DNA of 62,059 nt from the NCBI GenBank assembly GCA_910585765.1, contig CAJUES010000016.1, forward strand, positions 1 through 62,059, written 5' to 3'. The DNA comes from an uncultured Lachnospiraceae bacterium. GTDB taxonomy: Bacteria > Bacillota > Clostridia > Lachnospirales > Lachnospiraceae. The notes beneath the pieces were generated by a model. The model had not been told where the DNA came from. It saw nothing but the letters and a program-made list of their open reading frames with translations, and searched no databases. The first letter of the stretch is position 1, and each line of letters starts with the position of its first letter. This document shows, one piece after another, positions 7,580 through 16,929 of the stretch. Made by a program: the position numbers and the translations under genes.

Positions 7580-8137
7580 ATGGTGAATCACACCATGATA
7601 CTTGCTACCGAGACAGAGGGACTGAGCCGGTTATTTGACCTGGACTTCCAGCTTTTGGCGGATACAGTTCTCATGATCATTGCAATGTTCGTCCTTTTCC
7701 TTGTCGCGTCGCATTTCTTATTCGATCCGGTGAGAAAGCTGATGAACGACAGGAAGGAGAAGATCAGGGGAGAACTCGACCAGGCGGCGGCTGACCAGAA
7801 ATCAGCGGCTGATACGCGCGCCCTCTACGAAGAGAAGTTAAGTCAGGTAGGCAAAGAGGCGGAGGCGATCCTCGCTGACGCGCGCAAGCGCGGCATGGAA
7901 AACGAGGCAAAGATCGTTGCCGATGCGAAGCAGGAAGCTGCCAGGATTGTGGAGACAGCCAGAAAAGAGGCAGAGCTTGAGAAGCAGAAGCTGGCGGACG
8001 AGGTGAAGCGCGAGATGGTCGCGGTCGCTTCGCTGATGGCTGCCCAGATCGTGCAGGCCAATATCGATACAAATGCCCAGCATGAACTCATTGACAAGAC
8101 ATTGAAAGAAATAGGTGATAGCACATGGCTAAGCTAG
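7580..8137 (+). CDS. atpF: F-type ATP synthase subunit b
   Basis: A 185-residue stator subunit with one N-terminal transmembrane helix (about 28-50, ending HFLFDPV) followed by a long charged, alanine-rich helix that dimerises and reaches the top of F1. The motif FDPVRKLMNDRKEKI is typical for the membrane exit. AAGGAGG at 7564-7570 precedes ATG 7580. The last 13 bases overlap atpH. Confidence 0.95.
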   Translation: MVNHTMILATETEGLSRLFDLDFQLLADTVLMIIAMFVLFLVASHFLFDPVRKLMNDRKEKIRGELDQAAADQKSAADTRALYEEKLSQVGKEAEAILADARKRGMENEAKIVADAKQEAARIVETARKEAELEKQKLADEVKREMVAVASLMAAQIVQANIDTNAQHELIDKTLKEIGDSTWLS

Positions 8138-8670
8138 TTTCCAGGACGTATGCTCAGGCGTTGTTTGAACTTGCCGTCGAACAGGACAGGACCGCAGCCT
8201 TCTTGGAGGAGGCGGTGGGACTTCTTGGAATCATCCGCACAAATGTGGAGTTTGGACAGTTCATGAACCACCCAAAGATTCAGAAAGAGGATAAGCTTGA
8301 GGTGGTGCAGAATGTGTTCCGGGATAAGCTCAGCAGGGAAATGTTGGGATTTCTGGTGACGATCGTCGAGAAGGACCGTTACGGGGAGATCGAGGCGATC
8401 CTGGAGGACTTCATAGCATCCGTAAAGGAGTACAGCAATATCGGAACGGCTTATGTCACAACGGCTATAGCAATAAATGATCAGGAAAAACAGGATATCG
8501 AGAGCCGGCTGCTCGCCACCACCAGATACAAGACCATCGAGTGCATCTATGATGTGGACAATAGCCTGATCGGTGGTATGGTCATCAAGATGGGAGACCG
8601 GGTTGTGGACAGCAGTATCCGGACAAAATTGGATAAGCTGCAGCGCGAGCTGTTGGCGATCCAGCTGTGA
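8125..8670 (+). CDS. atpH: F-type ATP synthase subunit delta
   Basis: A 181-residue delta (OSCP) subunit, linking the b dimer to the tip of the alpha/beta hexamer. The N-terminal SRTYAQALFELAVE and the C-terminal block DNSLIGGMVIKMGDRVVDSSI are the family signatures, and the length is normal. Its start lies inside the end of atpF, implying coupled translation. Confidence 0.96.
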   Translation: MAKLVSRTYAQALFELAVEQDRTAAFLEEAVGLLGIIRTNVEFGQFMNHPKIQKEDKLEVVQNVFRDKLSREMLGFLVTIVEKDRYGEIEAILEDFIASVKEYSNIGTAYVTTAIAINDQEKQDIESRLLATTRYKTIECIYDVDNSLIGGMVIKMGDRVVDSSIRTKLDKLQRELLAIQL

Positions 8671-8741
8671 GTAGAATTTCACGGGGCGGATCTGTGGCGT
8701 CACAGATCCGAGCAAAATAATATAGAAAGGTGCAGATCCAT

Positions 8742-10247
8742 ATGAATTTAAGACCAGAAGAAATAAGTTCTGTGATTAAGGATCAGATAAAGAGATATGC
8801 CGCTGATCTGGAAGTATCGGAAGTCGGTACGGTCATTCAGGTGGCAGATGGTATCGCACGCGTACATGGACTGGAGAAGGCGATGCAGGGTGAGCTTCTC
8901 GAATTTCCGGGAGAGGTTTACGGCATGGTCATGAACCTTGAGGAGGACAACGTGGGCGCCGTGCTGCTTGGAAGCTCCAAGAACATAAACGAGGGTGATA
9001 CCGTAAAGACGACCAACCGCGTTGTGGAGGTTCCCGTGGGCGATGCCCTGCTTGGACGTGTAGTGAACGCGCTTGGCCAGCCGATCGACGGCAAGGGTCC
9101 TGTCGCAAGCACAAAATACCGTCAGATTGAGAGAGTTGCATCCGGTGTTATCACCAGAAAATCCGTAGACACGCCAATGCAGACCGGTATCAAGGCGATC
9201 GATGCCATGGTTCCGATCGGAAGAGGACAGCGCGAGCTGATCATCGGCGACAGGCAGACCGGTAAGACGGCGATCGCCATAGATACCATCATCAACCAAA
9301 AAGGCCAGAATATGAAATGTATCTACGTTGCGATCGGTCAGAAGGCTTCGACTGTCGCGAGCATCGTGAAGACGCTCGAGGAGTTTGGCGCTATGGCGTA
9401 CACGACGATTGTGGCTGCGACGGCGAGCGAGCTTGCACCGCTGCAGTACATTGCTCCGTACTCGGGCTGTGCGATCGGTGAGGAGTGGATGGAGAACGGC
9501 GAGGATGTGCTCATCATCTACGATGATCTGAGTAAGCACGCTGTTGCATACCGTACACTCTCCCTGCTGTTGAAGCGTCCGCCCGGACGTGAGGCTTTCC
9601 CGGGAGACGTGTTCTATCTCCACTCGAGACTGCTCGAGCGCGCATGCCGCATGAGCGAGGAGTACGGCGGAGGTTCCATCACGGCGCTGCCGATCATTGA
9701 GACGCAGGCGGGCGACGTTTCCGCGTATATCCCGACAAACGTGATCTCGATCACCGATGGCCAGATCTACCTTGAGACAGAGATGTTCAATTCCGGTTTC
9801 AGACCAGCCGTAAATGCAGGTCTGTCCGTTTCGCGAGTAGGCGGTTCCGCGCAGATCAAGGCGATGAAGAAGATCGCAGGCCCAATCCGTACGGAGCTTG
9901 CACAGTACAGGGAGCTTGCCTCATTCGCGCAGTTTGGCTCCGATCTTGACGCGGATACCAAGGAGAGACTTGACCAGGGTGCACGCATCAAGGAGATCTT
10001 AAAGCAGCCGCAGTACAAACCGATGGCTGTCGAATATCAGGTTATCATTTTGTTTGTTGCCACGAGAAAGTATCTGCTCGATGTGCCCGTGTCGGACATC
10101 ACCAGATTTGAGGCAGAGCTTTTTGAGTTCCTTGACACCAAATATCCGCAGGTGCCGCAGGCGATCAGGGATGAGAGGGTGATCTCGGACGAGACCGAGA
10201 AAACGCTTGTCGCAGCGATTGAAGAGTTCAAAGGACGCTTTAAGTAA
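8742..10247 (+). CDS. atpA: F-type ATP synthase subunit alpha
   Basis: A 501-residue regulatory nucleotide-binding subunit of F1. The N-terminal beta-barrel carries GTVIQVADGIARVHGL. The P-loop is GDRQTGKTAIAIDTI near residue 170, and the signature PAVNAGLSVSRVGGSAQ follows near residue 365. ATG 8742 is chosen because MNLRPEEISSVI is the usual N-terminus and AGAAAGGTG lies 10-18 bases ahead of it; a GTG at 8730 overlaps that ribosome site. The length is normal for the family. Confidence 0.98.
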   Translation: MNLRPEEISSVIKDQIKRYAADLEVSEVGTVIQVADGIARVHGLEKAMQGELLEFPGEVYGMVMNLEEDNVGAVLLGSSKNINEGDTVKTTNRVVEVPVGDALLGRVVNALGQPIDGKGPVASTKYRQIERVASGVITRKSVDTPMQTGIKAIDAMVPIGRGQRELIIGDRQTGKTAIAIDTIINQKGQNMKCIYVAIGQKASTVASIVKTLEEFGAMAYTTIVAATASELAPLQYIAPYSGCAIGEEWMENGEDVLIIYDDLSKHAVAYRTLSLLLKRPPGREAFPGDVFYLHSRLLERACRMSEEYGGGSITALPIIETQAGDVSAYIPTNVISITDGQIYLETEMFNSGFRPAVNAGLSVSRVGGSAQIKAMKKIAGPIRTELAQYRELASFAQFGSDLDADTKERLDQGARIKEILKQPQYKPMAVEYQVIILFVATRKYLLDVPVSDITRFEAELFEFLDTKYPQVPQAIRDERVISDETEKTLVAAIEEFKGRFK

Positions 10248-10270
10248 AAAGAAGGGGGGACTGAATATTT

Positions 10271-11122
10271 ATGGCCTCAATGAGAGACATAAAGAGACGT
10301 AAGAGTTCTGTGCAGAGCACACAGCAGATTACGAAGGCCATGAAGCTTGTTTCCACCGTCAAACTGCAAAGAGCGAAAGGACGTGCAGAGAAGTCCAAGA
10401 CGTATTTCAACTGCATGTATCAAACGGTGGTTTCCATGCTTTCCAAAGCAGGGGATATCAACCATCCGTACCTCAAGGCGAACAACTCCCCCAAAAAGGC
10501 TGTGATCGTGATCACGGGCAGCAGGGGGCTTGCCGGCGGCTACAATTCCAATATCATCAAGCTTGTGAGGGACAATGAGTGGAATAAGGATGATTTGATC
10601 ATTTATCCGGTAGGAAGCAAGGGAAGGGACACATTTGCAAGACTTGGCTATGAGATGGGGGAGGATTATTCCGACGCGATCGAGGAGCCGATCTATGCCG
10701 ATGCCATGAAGATCAGCAATCAGGTGCTTGACGACTTCGCAACCGGCAAGGTGGGCGAGATCTATGTCGTCTACACAGGATTTAAGAATACTGTGACACA
10801 TATCCCGACCAGGCTGAAGCTGCTGCCCATTCAGATCGAGGACGAGCGCAGCGATGATGACAAGGCTGTGCTGGATTTTGAGCCTGAGACAGAGGACGCG
10901 GTCGAACTGATCATCCCGAAGTATATCACGAGCCTGATCTACGGGGCGATGATCGAGGCTGTCGCGAGCGAGAACGCAGCCAGGATGCAGGCGATGGACA
11001 ATGCGACCAACAATGCGGACGAGATCATCTCGAGCCTGTCGCTGCTCTATAACAGGGCGCGCCAGAGTGCGATCACGCAGGAGCTGACAGAGATCATCGC
11101 GGGTGCGCAGGCAATCTCATAA
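10271..11122 (+). CDS. atpG: F-type ATP synthase subunit gamma
   Basis: A 283-residue central-shaft subunit. The N-terminal helix MASMRDIKRRKSSVQSTQQI with TKAMKLVS and the C-terminal helix ARMQAMDNATNNADEI are the long paired coils of the rotor. ITGSRGLAGGYN is the conserved glycine-rich loop. GAAGGGGGGA ahead of ATG 10271 is the ribosome site. A 259-bp gap separates the stop from atpD, unusual for an atp operon; it is filled by a hairpin (11141-11167) and a palindromic repeat element. Confidence 0.97.
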   Translation: MASMRDIKRRKSSVQSTQQITKAMKLVSTVKLQRAKGRAEKSKTYFNCMYQTVVSMLSKAGDINHPYLKANNSPKKAVIVITGSRGLAGGYNSNIIKLVRDNEWNKDDLIIYPVGSKGRDTFARLGYEMGEDYSDAIEEPIYADAMKISNQVLDDFATGKVGEIYVVYTGFKNTVTHIPTRLKLLPIQIEDERSDDDKAVLDFEPETEDAVELIIPKYITSLIYGAMIEAVASENAARMQAMDNATNNADEIISSLSLLYNRARQSAITQELTEIIAGAQAIS

Positions 11123-11140
11123 ATATCGAAGTTTCGTTAA

Positions 11141-11167
11141 AAAGAACGCCCAATTTATGCGTTCTTT
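11141..11167. repeat. 9-bp perfect hairpin after atpG
   Basis: AAAGAACGC (11141-11149) and GCGTTCTTT (11159-11167) are perfect reverse complements around a 9-base loop. There is no T-run after it, so full termination is unlikely. It may mark a processing or attenuation point inside the atp transcript. Confidence 0.6.
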
Positions 11168-11185
11168 GCATTAAATAATCAATAG

Positions 11186-11349
11186 TAAGGAACTGTAGGA
11201 AAATAACCGATGCAACTTGCGCAGGATATTTCTTCGAGGATGTATAGCAAAAAACGCAGGCGTAGCGGGCTACGGCGAGGCTTTTTGCTATACATAATCG
11301 GAGAAATAGACAAGTCAAGATGCGTCAGTTAGTTTTCTACAGTTCCTAA
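11186..11349. repeat. Palindromic MITE-like element, copy A (between atpG and atpD)
   Basis: A 164-bp element whose two halves fold onto each other. The outer arms are AAGGAACTGTAG and CTACAGTTCCT; an inner perfect 14-bp stem is formed by 11240-11253 and 11282-11295. A second copy with the same ends and similar interior is at 15930-16106. There is no reading frame inside. It ends about 30 bases before the atpD start, so it lies in the atpD leader. A small non-autonomous transposable element is the likeliest origin. Confidence 0.75.
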
Positions 11350-11381
11350 GCTCAAAAGTATGATAGAGAGGAAACAAAAAG

Positions 11382-12773
11382 ATGGCAGATAAGATAATTG
11401 GTAAAGTTACCCAGATTATCGGTGCGGTTCTTGATGTGAAGTTCAGCGAAGGGCAGCTTCCGGAGCTGAACGATGCAGTGAAGATCACAAGAAGTGATGG
11501 CACAGAGCTGACGATCGAGGTTGCACAGCATCTGGGTGATGATACGGTGAGATGTATCGCCATGGGACCTACGGACGGACTCGTGAGAGGGATGGATGCT
11601 GTTTCGACAGGCGCACCGATCACGGTTCCTGTGGGTGAGAGTACACTTGGACGTATGTTTAACGTACTTGGCGAACCGATAGATAACAAACCGGCTCCGG
11701 AGGCACAGGGCTACGAGCCGATCCACAGACCAGCGCCCTCGTTCGAGGAGCAGGCGACGTCGACGGAGATGCTCGAGACAGGGATCAAGGTCGTCGACCT
11801 CCTCTGTCCTTACCAGAGAGGCGGTAAGATCGGTCTGTTTGGCGGCGCCGGCGTGGGCAAGACGGTTCTGATCCAGGAGCTGATCACGAACATCGCAAAT
11901 GAGCATGACGGATTCTCCGTATTTACAGGCGTAGGCGAGCGCACGAGAGAGGGGAATGACCTCTATAATGAAATGACGGAATCCGGCGTTATCAGCAAGA
12001 CCGCCATGGTATTCGGACAGATGAACGAGCCGCCCGGGGCGAGAATGAGGGTTGGCCTGACAGGTCTTACAATGGCGGAGTATTTCCGCGACAAGGGTGG
12101 AAAGGATGTGCTCCTTTTCATCGACAATATCTTCCGTTTCACACAGGCTGGCTCCGAGGTTTCCGCGCTGCTTGGACGTGTGCCTTCTGCCGTAGGTTAT
12201 CAGCCGACGCTGCAGACAGAGATGGGCGCCCTACAGGAGCGTATCACTTCGACAAAAAATGGTTCCATCACATCGGTGCAGGCTGTGTACGTGCCTGCCG
12301 ACGACTTGACGGACCCTGCGCCGGCGACGACGTTCGCGCACCTGGATGCGACGACCGTTCTCTCGCGTTCGATCGTGGAGCTCGGTATCTATCCGGCGGT
12401 CGATCCGCTCGAGTCCACATCGAGGATTCTCGATCCTCGTATCGTTGGTCAGGAGCACTACGAGGTGGCGCGCGGCGTACAGCAGGTGCTCCAGAAATAC
12501 AAGGAGCTGCAGGATATCATCGCGATCCTCGGTATGGATGAGTTGTCGGAGGAAGACAAGATCACCGTGAACCGCGCGAGAAAGATCCAGAGATTCCTGT
12601 CACAGCCGTTCCATGTAGCGGAGCAGTTTACAGGTATGCCGGGTAAGTATGTGCCCATCGCAGAGACGATCAGAGGCTTTAAGGAAATCATGGAAGGGAA
12701 GCATGACGATATCCCGGAGGGACATTTCCTCAATGCCGGAACAATTGATGACGTAGTAGCCAGGGCGAGGTAG
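11382..12773 (+). CDS. atpD: F-type ATP synthase subunit beta
   Basis: A 463-residue catalytic subunit of F1. The P-loop is GGAGVGKTVLIQELI near residue 150, followed by GERTREGNDLY with the catalytic Glu, and by LLFIDNIFRFTQAGSEVSAL (Walker B and the DELSEED-proximal core). DELSEED itself is present as MDELSEEDK. The gene starts after a repeat element and a GAGAGGAAAC ribosome site. Confidence 0.98.
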   Translation: MADKIIGKVTQIIGAVLDVKFSEGQLPELNDAVKITRSDGTELTIEVAQHLGDDTVRCIAMGPTDGLVRGMDAVSTGAPITVPVGESTLGRMFNVLGEPIDNKPAPEAQGYEPIHRPAPSFEEQATSTEMLETGIKVVDLLCPYQRGGKIGLFGGAGVGKTVLIQELITNIANEHDGFSVFTGVGERTREGNDLYNEMTESGVISKTAMVFGQMNEPPGARMRVGLTGLTMAEYFRDKGGKDVLLFIDNIFRFTQAGSEVSALLGRVPSAVGYQPTLQTEMGALQERITSTKNGSITSVQAVYVPADDLTDPAPATTFAHLDATTVLSRSIVELGIYPAVDPLESTSRILDPRIVGQEHYEVARGVQQVLQKYKELQDIIAILGMDELSEEDKITVNRARKIQRFLSQPFHVAEQFTGMPGKYVPIAETIRGFKEIMEGKHDDIPEGHFLNAGTIDDVVARAR

Positions 12774-12784
12774 GAGGTGCTGCT

Positions 12785-13189
12785 ATGGCAGAGAAGTTCA
12801 AGCTAACGATCGTGACGCCGGACCGCGAATTCTTTAATGAAGAGGCGGATATGGTCGAATTCAATACAACAGAGGGTGAGATCGGTGTCTACGCCGGTCA
12901 TGCACCGCTTACAGTCATCGTCAAGCCCGGTATTCTTGCGATCACACAGGGCGACACGGTGAGAAATGCAGCGCTTCATGCCGGATTCGTACAGATACTG
13001 CCGCAGGAGATCACGATCCTTGCAGAGATCATCGAGTGGCCCGGCGAGATCGACGAGGCGCGCGCCAATGCTGCAAAGCAGCGGGCGGAAGGAAGGCTTG
13101 CGGAGCGCGGCGGCAGCGTTGATGTCGCAAGAGCCGAGGCAGCCCTGATGCGCTCGATCGCGCGGATCGATGTTGCAAAATTGAAATAA
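12785..13189 (+). CDS. atpC: F-type ATP synthase subunit epsilon
   Basis: A 134-residue epsilon subunit. The N-terminal beta sandwich has TPDREFFNEEADMVEFNTTEGEIGV and AGHAPLTV, and the C-terminal two-helix hairpin (about 88-134) is the movable inhibitory domain. GGAGGTGCT precedes the start 11 bases after atpD. It is the last gene of the operon; an intrinsic terminator follows directly. Confidence 0.96.
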   Translation: MAEKFKLTIVTPDREFFNEEADMVEFNTTEGEIGVYAGHAPLTVIVKPGILAITQGDTVRNAALHAGFVQILPQEITILAEIIEWPGEIDEARANAAKQRAEGRLAERGGSVDVARAEAALMRSIARIDVAKLK

Positions 13190-13206
13190 TGTTTTCTGAT
13201 TAAGCT

Positions 13207-13247
13207 AAAACCACTGTCTGGGCGGGCGTCCGGACGGTGGTTTTTTT
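13207..13247 (+). terminator. Terminator of the atp operon
   Basis: AAACCACTGTC pairs with GACGGTGGTTT (one G-U pair) and is followed by seven T residues, 17 bases after the atpC stop codon. Confidence 0.9.
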
Positions 13248-13277
13248 GTGCAGTTCAGCGCAGAGGAAATCTTTGAG

Positions 13278-13313
13278 TTTTTAAGGACTTTTTAATATTT
13301 TTCCGATTATAAT
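13278..13313 (+). promoter_or_regulatory. Candidate OmpR-type operator and -10 box ahead of the ABC exporter
   Basis: TTTTTAA occurs at 13278-13284 and again exactly 11 bases later at 13289-13295, with a partial third T-run before the TATAAT at 13308-13313. Direct repeats one helical turn apart, in place of a good -35 box, are how OmpR-family response regulators bind their promoters. The response regulator at 16930 is the obvious candidate to bind here. This is inference from spacing only. Confidence 0.5.
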
Positions 13314-13445
13314 GACCTTTGCAGGGCGCTGGGGAAACGATCGATCGGGAGGAGCAGCGTCTTTGATGGGTGAACAGTTCCAGGGCACCCCTTGTACCGG
13401 AACACAGGCAACCGGTATAGTGAAATCAAGAAAGGAATGGGATCT

Positions 13446-15824
13446 ATGTGGTTTGAGATACTGAAAAAGGATTTAAAAAAGCAAAAGAGCGTCAATATCA
13501 TTCTGCTCCTGTTTGTCACGCTGTCCACGATCTTCCTCGCCAGCAGTGTCAGCAATATCAGTCTGGTGATGAACGGACTGGAGACCTATATGGAACGCGC
13601 AAATGTCAGCGATGTGATGGCTGTGTTTGGCGGTGAAGATGAGGGGGAAGCATTTGGGCGCTGGCTGGATGACTGCAGCGATGTGACAGAGTATGCCGCG
13701 GAGCAGCTGTGCGAGATCTCGGCAGGTGATGTCAGCGCGGGGGACGCAGATGAGGCGGGTGTTTTTGACGCAAACGGCGCAAGCCTGTATCTGGGGGCGG
13801 TCGGCGGCAGATACGCGAAGGCTCTGGACAGCGATGGAGACGACATCGCACTGGATCCTGGCGAGGCTGCAGTCTCGCCAGCCCTGATGGAGCGCAACGG
13901 GCTTCATGTCGGGGATGAACTGCGGTTTGAAGTGTCCGGCACGACATATACGTATCGGATCGCTGTACAGACCAGGGATATCATGTACGGGAATGAGATG
14001 AGCGGAATGGGGCGCTTTCTATTCTGCAAAGCGGATTATGACAAAATGGTGTCGGACAGCGAGAACGTCAAAATTGTTGTATACGGATTTAACACGCTGG
14101 ATCCGGAGAAAACGCTGAGGGAGATCAACCAGCAGAACTTCACACTGCTGGTCAATCTCTTTGAACGGAGCATCTATCCGCTGCTGTATGTGTTTGACAT
14201 GATCGTAGCCGCGCTGCTGATCGTGATCGGGCTGTGCCTGATCCTGATATCACTCATGATACTGCGGTTTTCGCTGAGCTTTACCATGGAGGAAAATTAT
14301 CGGGAGATCGGTGTGTTGAAGGCGATCGGAATGCGCGATCGTGCCATACGAAGGATCTATCTGGTCAAGTATTTTGCGCTGGTCGCGGCTGGGGCGTCTG
14401 TGGGCGTGGTGCTGAGCATTCCGGTCGGGAAAGGCATGACGGAGAGCGTCAGCAAAAATATGGTATTGGGCGACAGCGCAGATGCGATCGGACTCAACAT
14501 TGTGTGCGGGGCGGCAGTGATCGTGTTCGTGACATCGATGTGCGTCGCTTTTACAGGAAAGCTGAAAAAGATCTCTGTGATCGAGGCGATACGGAGCGGC
14601 GGCAGCGGCGAGCGGTATCAACGGCGCAGGGGACTCAGCCTGTACAAGAGAAAGTATATGGGCACGGTCTCCTTCCTCGGATTGAATGATATTCTCTGTA
14701 ATATAAAACGGTATCTCGTCCTGTTTGTTACATTCTGCATCAGTTTTGTGCTGATCACGGTTCCGCTCAACACGCTGACGACGATGGAGAGTGACGAGAT
14801 GGCGACAAAATTCAGCTTAAATCCCGATGCGGCGGTCTATATGGACAGACTGGAGGCAAAAGGGGAGACACCGTACCACAATACAGCGGATTTGGAAAGC
14901 GCGCTGCGCCGGATAGAGCGTGAGCTCGCAGAGCGCGGATATGAGGCGTCGCTGAGTGTGGGTGCGCTGTGCTTTGTGGAGTACACAGTGGATGATCAGG
15001 GAAAAGTGATCAAGCCGCTGACCAACTATCCGATCGGTGAGAACGGGGGATACTGCGAATACAGTGCCGGGGAAGCGCCCAGATTGGAGAACGAGGTCGC
15101 CTTCTCCAGAAAGATCATGGAGGCGAACCATCTGGAGATCGGGGACACTGTGACTGCCAGCATCGGTGGAAAAGAGCGGAAATTTATCATCACCGGGTAT
15201 TACAGCGACTATATGCAGCTGGGGGAGAGTGCCCGCTTAAATCCTGCGCTTGATATGAGCGGCGAGATCCTGTCTGGTTACTGGAAGGCGACGGTGGCGA
15301 TGGAGACGGCGCTTTCCCAGAGGGAGCTTGCGGACCAGATGAAAGAACAGTTTCCGCAGTACGAGTGGGTGACTGCGCAGGAGGCGATCGACGCCAACAT
15401 CGGTACGATCAAAGATACCATGCACGCCATGCAGCTTCCGATGACGGTGATGCTGTGCCTGCTCATCATGCTGATCTCACTGCTGATGATGAAGCTGTTC
15501 ATCGTGCGGGAAAAGGGGCAGCTTGCCATGCTCGGGAGTATCGGGTGGCGAAGGGGAGATATCCGGAAGTGGCTGGTGATGCGCATGGTGTGGGTGGTCC
15601 TGCTCTCGATGATCTTTGCAGTGCCGCTGTCCATGCTGAGCAACCGCTTTATACTGAAAAACATCTTTGCGATCATGGGCGCGGAGCTCCAGATCCAGGT
15701 GGAACCGCTGAAAGCCTACCTGCTTTATCCCGCGGTACTGCTTGTGGGAATCATGGCGGCAACGTACTTTGCGACCGGGAGCGTGCGCAGGATCGATCCT
15801 GGCGATATGAAGATCGCGGAGTAA
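13446..15824 (+). CDS. ABC transporter permease, double FtsX type
   Basis: A 792-residue membrane protein with two FtsX halves and eight predicted helices: one N-terminal (about 17-37), three in a cluster between 230 and 370, one near 415, and three between 655 and 785. Two large extracellular regions (about 40-225 and 435-645) are probably where substrate or partner binds. This is the architecture of export or peptide-sensing systems of the MacB/BceB superfamily; it is longer than BceB and has a different helix layout. ATG 13446 is chosen because AAGAAAGGA lies 10-18 bases ahead. The ATPase gene follows after a repeat element. Substrate cannot be told from sequence; antimicrobial peptides or lipids are common for such systems. 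Confidence 0.85.
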   Translation: MWFEILKKDLKKQKSVNIILLLFVTLSTIFLASSVSNISLVMNGLETYMERANVSDVMAVFGGEDEGEAFGRWLDDCSDVTEYAAEQLCEISAGDVSAGDADEAGVFDANGASLYLGAVGGRYAKALDSDGDDIALDPGEAAVSPALMERNGLHVGDELRFEVSGTTYTYRIAVQTRDIMYGNEMSGMGRFLFCKADYDKMVSDSENVKIVVYGFNTLDPEKTLREINQQNFTLLVNLFERSIYPLLYVFDMIVAALLIVIGLCLILISLMILRFSLSFTMEENYREIGVLKAIGMRDRAIRRIYLVKYFALVAAGASVGVVLSIPVGKGMTESVSKNMVLGDSADAIGLNIVCGAAVIVFVTSMCVAFTGKLKKISVIEAIRSGGSGERYQRRRGLSLYKRKYMGTVSFLGLNDILCNIKRYLVLFVTFCISFVLITVPLNTLTTMESDEMATKFSLNPDAAVYMDRLEAKGETPYHNTADLESALRRIERELAERGYEASLSVGALCFVEYTVDDQGKVIKPLTNYPIGENGGYCEYSAGEAPRLENEVAFSRKIMEANHLEIGDTVTASIGGKERKFIITGYYSDYMQLGESARLNPALDMSGEILSGYWKATVAMETALSQRELADQMKEQFPQYEWVTAQEAIDANIGTIKDTMHAMQLPMTVMLCLLIMLISLLMMKLFIVREKGQLAMLGSIGWRRGDIRKWLVMRMVWVVLLSMIFAVPLSMLSNRFILKNIFAIMGAELQIQVEPLKAYLLYPAVLLVGIMAATYFATGSVRRIDPGDMKIAE

Positions 15825-16131
15825 AAAGTGAGCAAATGTTTGGAAATTACCTGCGACATGAGAGACATACAAATGTTTGAATGCGAAAAAGAAAAGCGAT
15901 GCACAGCACCGCGCCAGGTATCTGGAGGCAAGGAACTGTAGGAAAATAACCGATGCAACTTGCGCAGGATATTTCTTCGAGGTGAAATTGCTAAAGCAAC
16001 TGTCAAAAAACGTAGGCGCAGCGGGCAGCGGCGTGGATTTTTGATATGCATAATCGGAGAAATAGACAAGTCAGGATGCGTCAGTTATTGTTCTACAGTT
16101 CCTAAGAATAAAAATAAGGAGAATAGCGAAC
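15825..16131. other. 307-bp gap between permease and ATPase genes
   Basis: No gene is visible. About 177 of the 307 bases are the palindromic element at 15930-16106; the rest holds the 3' flank of the permease gene and the AAGGAG ribosome site of the ATPase. Confidence 0.7.
15930..16106. repeat. Palindromic MITE-like element, copy B (between permease and ATPase)
   Basis: A 177-bp relative of the element at 11186-11349. The first 50 or so bases and the last 60 are nearly identical to copy A, including the AAGGAACTGTAGG and CTACAGTTCCT ends. The central part has diverged and contains a small insertion. It lies 26 bases before the ATPase start codon, inside what should be one operon. Confidence 0.75.
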
Positions 16132-16893
16132 ATGAATGCATTGAAAGCAAAGGATCTGTGTAAAACATATATCGTGAACAAAAGGCAGAATAATGTCCTC
16201 AGAAATGTGAACCTCGAGATCAGGGAGGGGGAGATGGTCGGCGTCATGGGACCTTCGGGCTCCGGGAAGACGACACTGCTCTACACGATCAGCGGTATGG
16301 ACACTGCCACTGCGGGCAGCGTTGAGTTTTTTGGGGAGGAGATGACCAGACTGTCTGCCAACCAGGTGAGCGACCTGCGTCTGAAAAGGATGGGATTTGT
16401 GTTTCAGCAGATGTATATGCTGAAAAATCTCTCCATCTATGATAATATCGTATTGCCGGCGTACCAGTCGGCTGCCGGAAGGGAACAGCGCAGAGCGATC
16501 AACGAGCGCGCGAAAGTGCTGATGACAAAACTTGGGATCAGCGAGGTGGCGGACAACGATGTCAGTGAGGTTTCCGGCGGACAGCTGCAGAGAGCGTGCA
16601 TCGCAAGGAGCATGATCAACAATCCGAAGATCATCTTTGCCGATGAGCCGACAGGCGCCCTGAACAAGCAGAACTCCAGGGAGGTCATGAAGGAGCTGAA
16701 CAAACTCAACGAGGAGGGAACGACCATCATGATGGTGACACATGACGTGAAGGTGGCTTCTGGCTGTGAGCGCGTCTTTTATATAGAAGACGGCAATATC
16801 CGGGATGAGATGAATCTGGGAAAATATACGGAGGACGGTGCGCGGGAGCGCGAGCGGGAACTGAGCAACTGGCTGATGAGGCTTGGGTGGTAA
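16132..16893 (+). CDS. ABC transporter ATP-binding protein (FtsE/LolD type)
   Basis: A 253-residue ATPase. It has Walker A GPSGSGKTTLLY, a Q-loop, the signature VSGGQLQRA, Walker B IIFADEPTGAL and the switch His in MVTHD. The family is the FtsE/MacB/BceA group, which pairs with FtsX-type permeases such as the one encoded immediately upstream. The C-terminal 30 residues are highly charged and extend past the usual fold. AAGGAG precedes ATG 16132. Confidence 0.93.
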   Translation: MNALKAKDLCKTYIVNKRQNNVLRNVNLEIREGEMVGVMGPSGSGKTTLLYTISGMDTATAGSVEFFGEEMTRLSANQVSDLRLKRMGFVFQQMYMLKNLSIYDNIVLPAYQSAAGREQRRAINERAKVLMTKLGISEVADNDVSEVSGGQLQRACIARSMINNPKIIFADEPTGALNKQNSREVMKELNKLNEEGTTIMMVTHDVKVASGCERVFYIEDGNIRDEMNLGKYTEDGARERERELSNWLMRLGW

Positions 16894-16929
16894 ATGTGAT
16901 AAGTAGTATAGATTTTGGGAGCGTGCGTG

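Noticed and set aside
11141..11167. Hairpin after atpG as a terminator ending the atp operon early
   Set aside because: No T-run follows, and atpD and atpC downstream have no visible promoter of their own. A processing or attenuation role is more likely.
11352..11906. Long minus-strand frames opposite atpD, dnaK, rnj and other genes
   Set aside because: These are shadows of highly expressed genes with biased codons; they lack ribosome sites and recognisable protein features.
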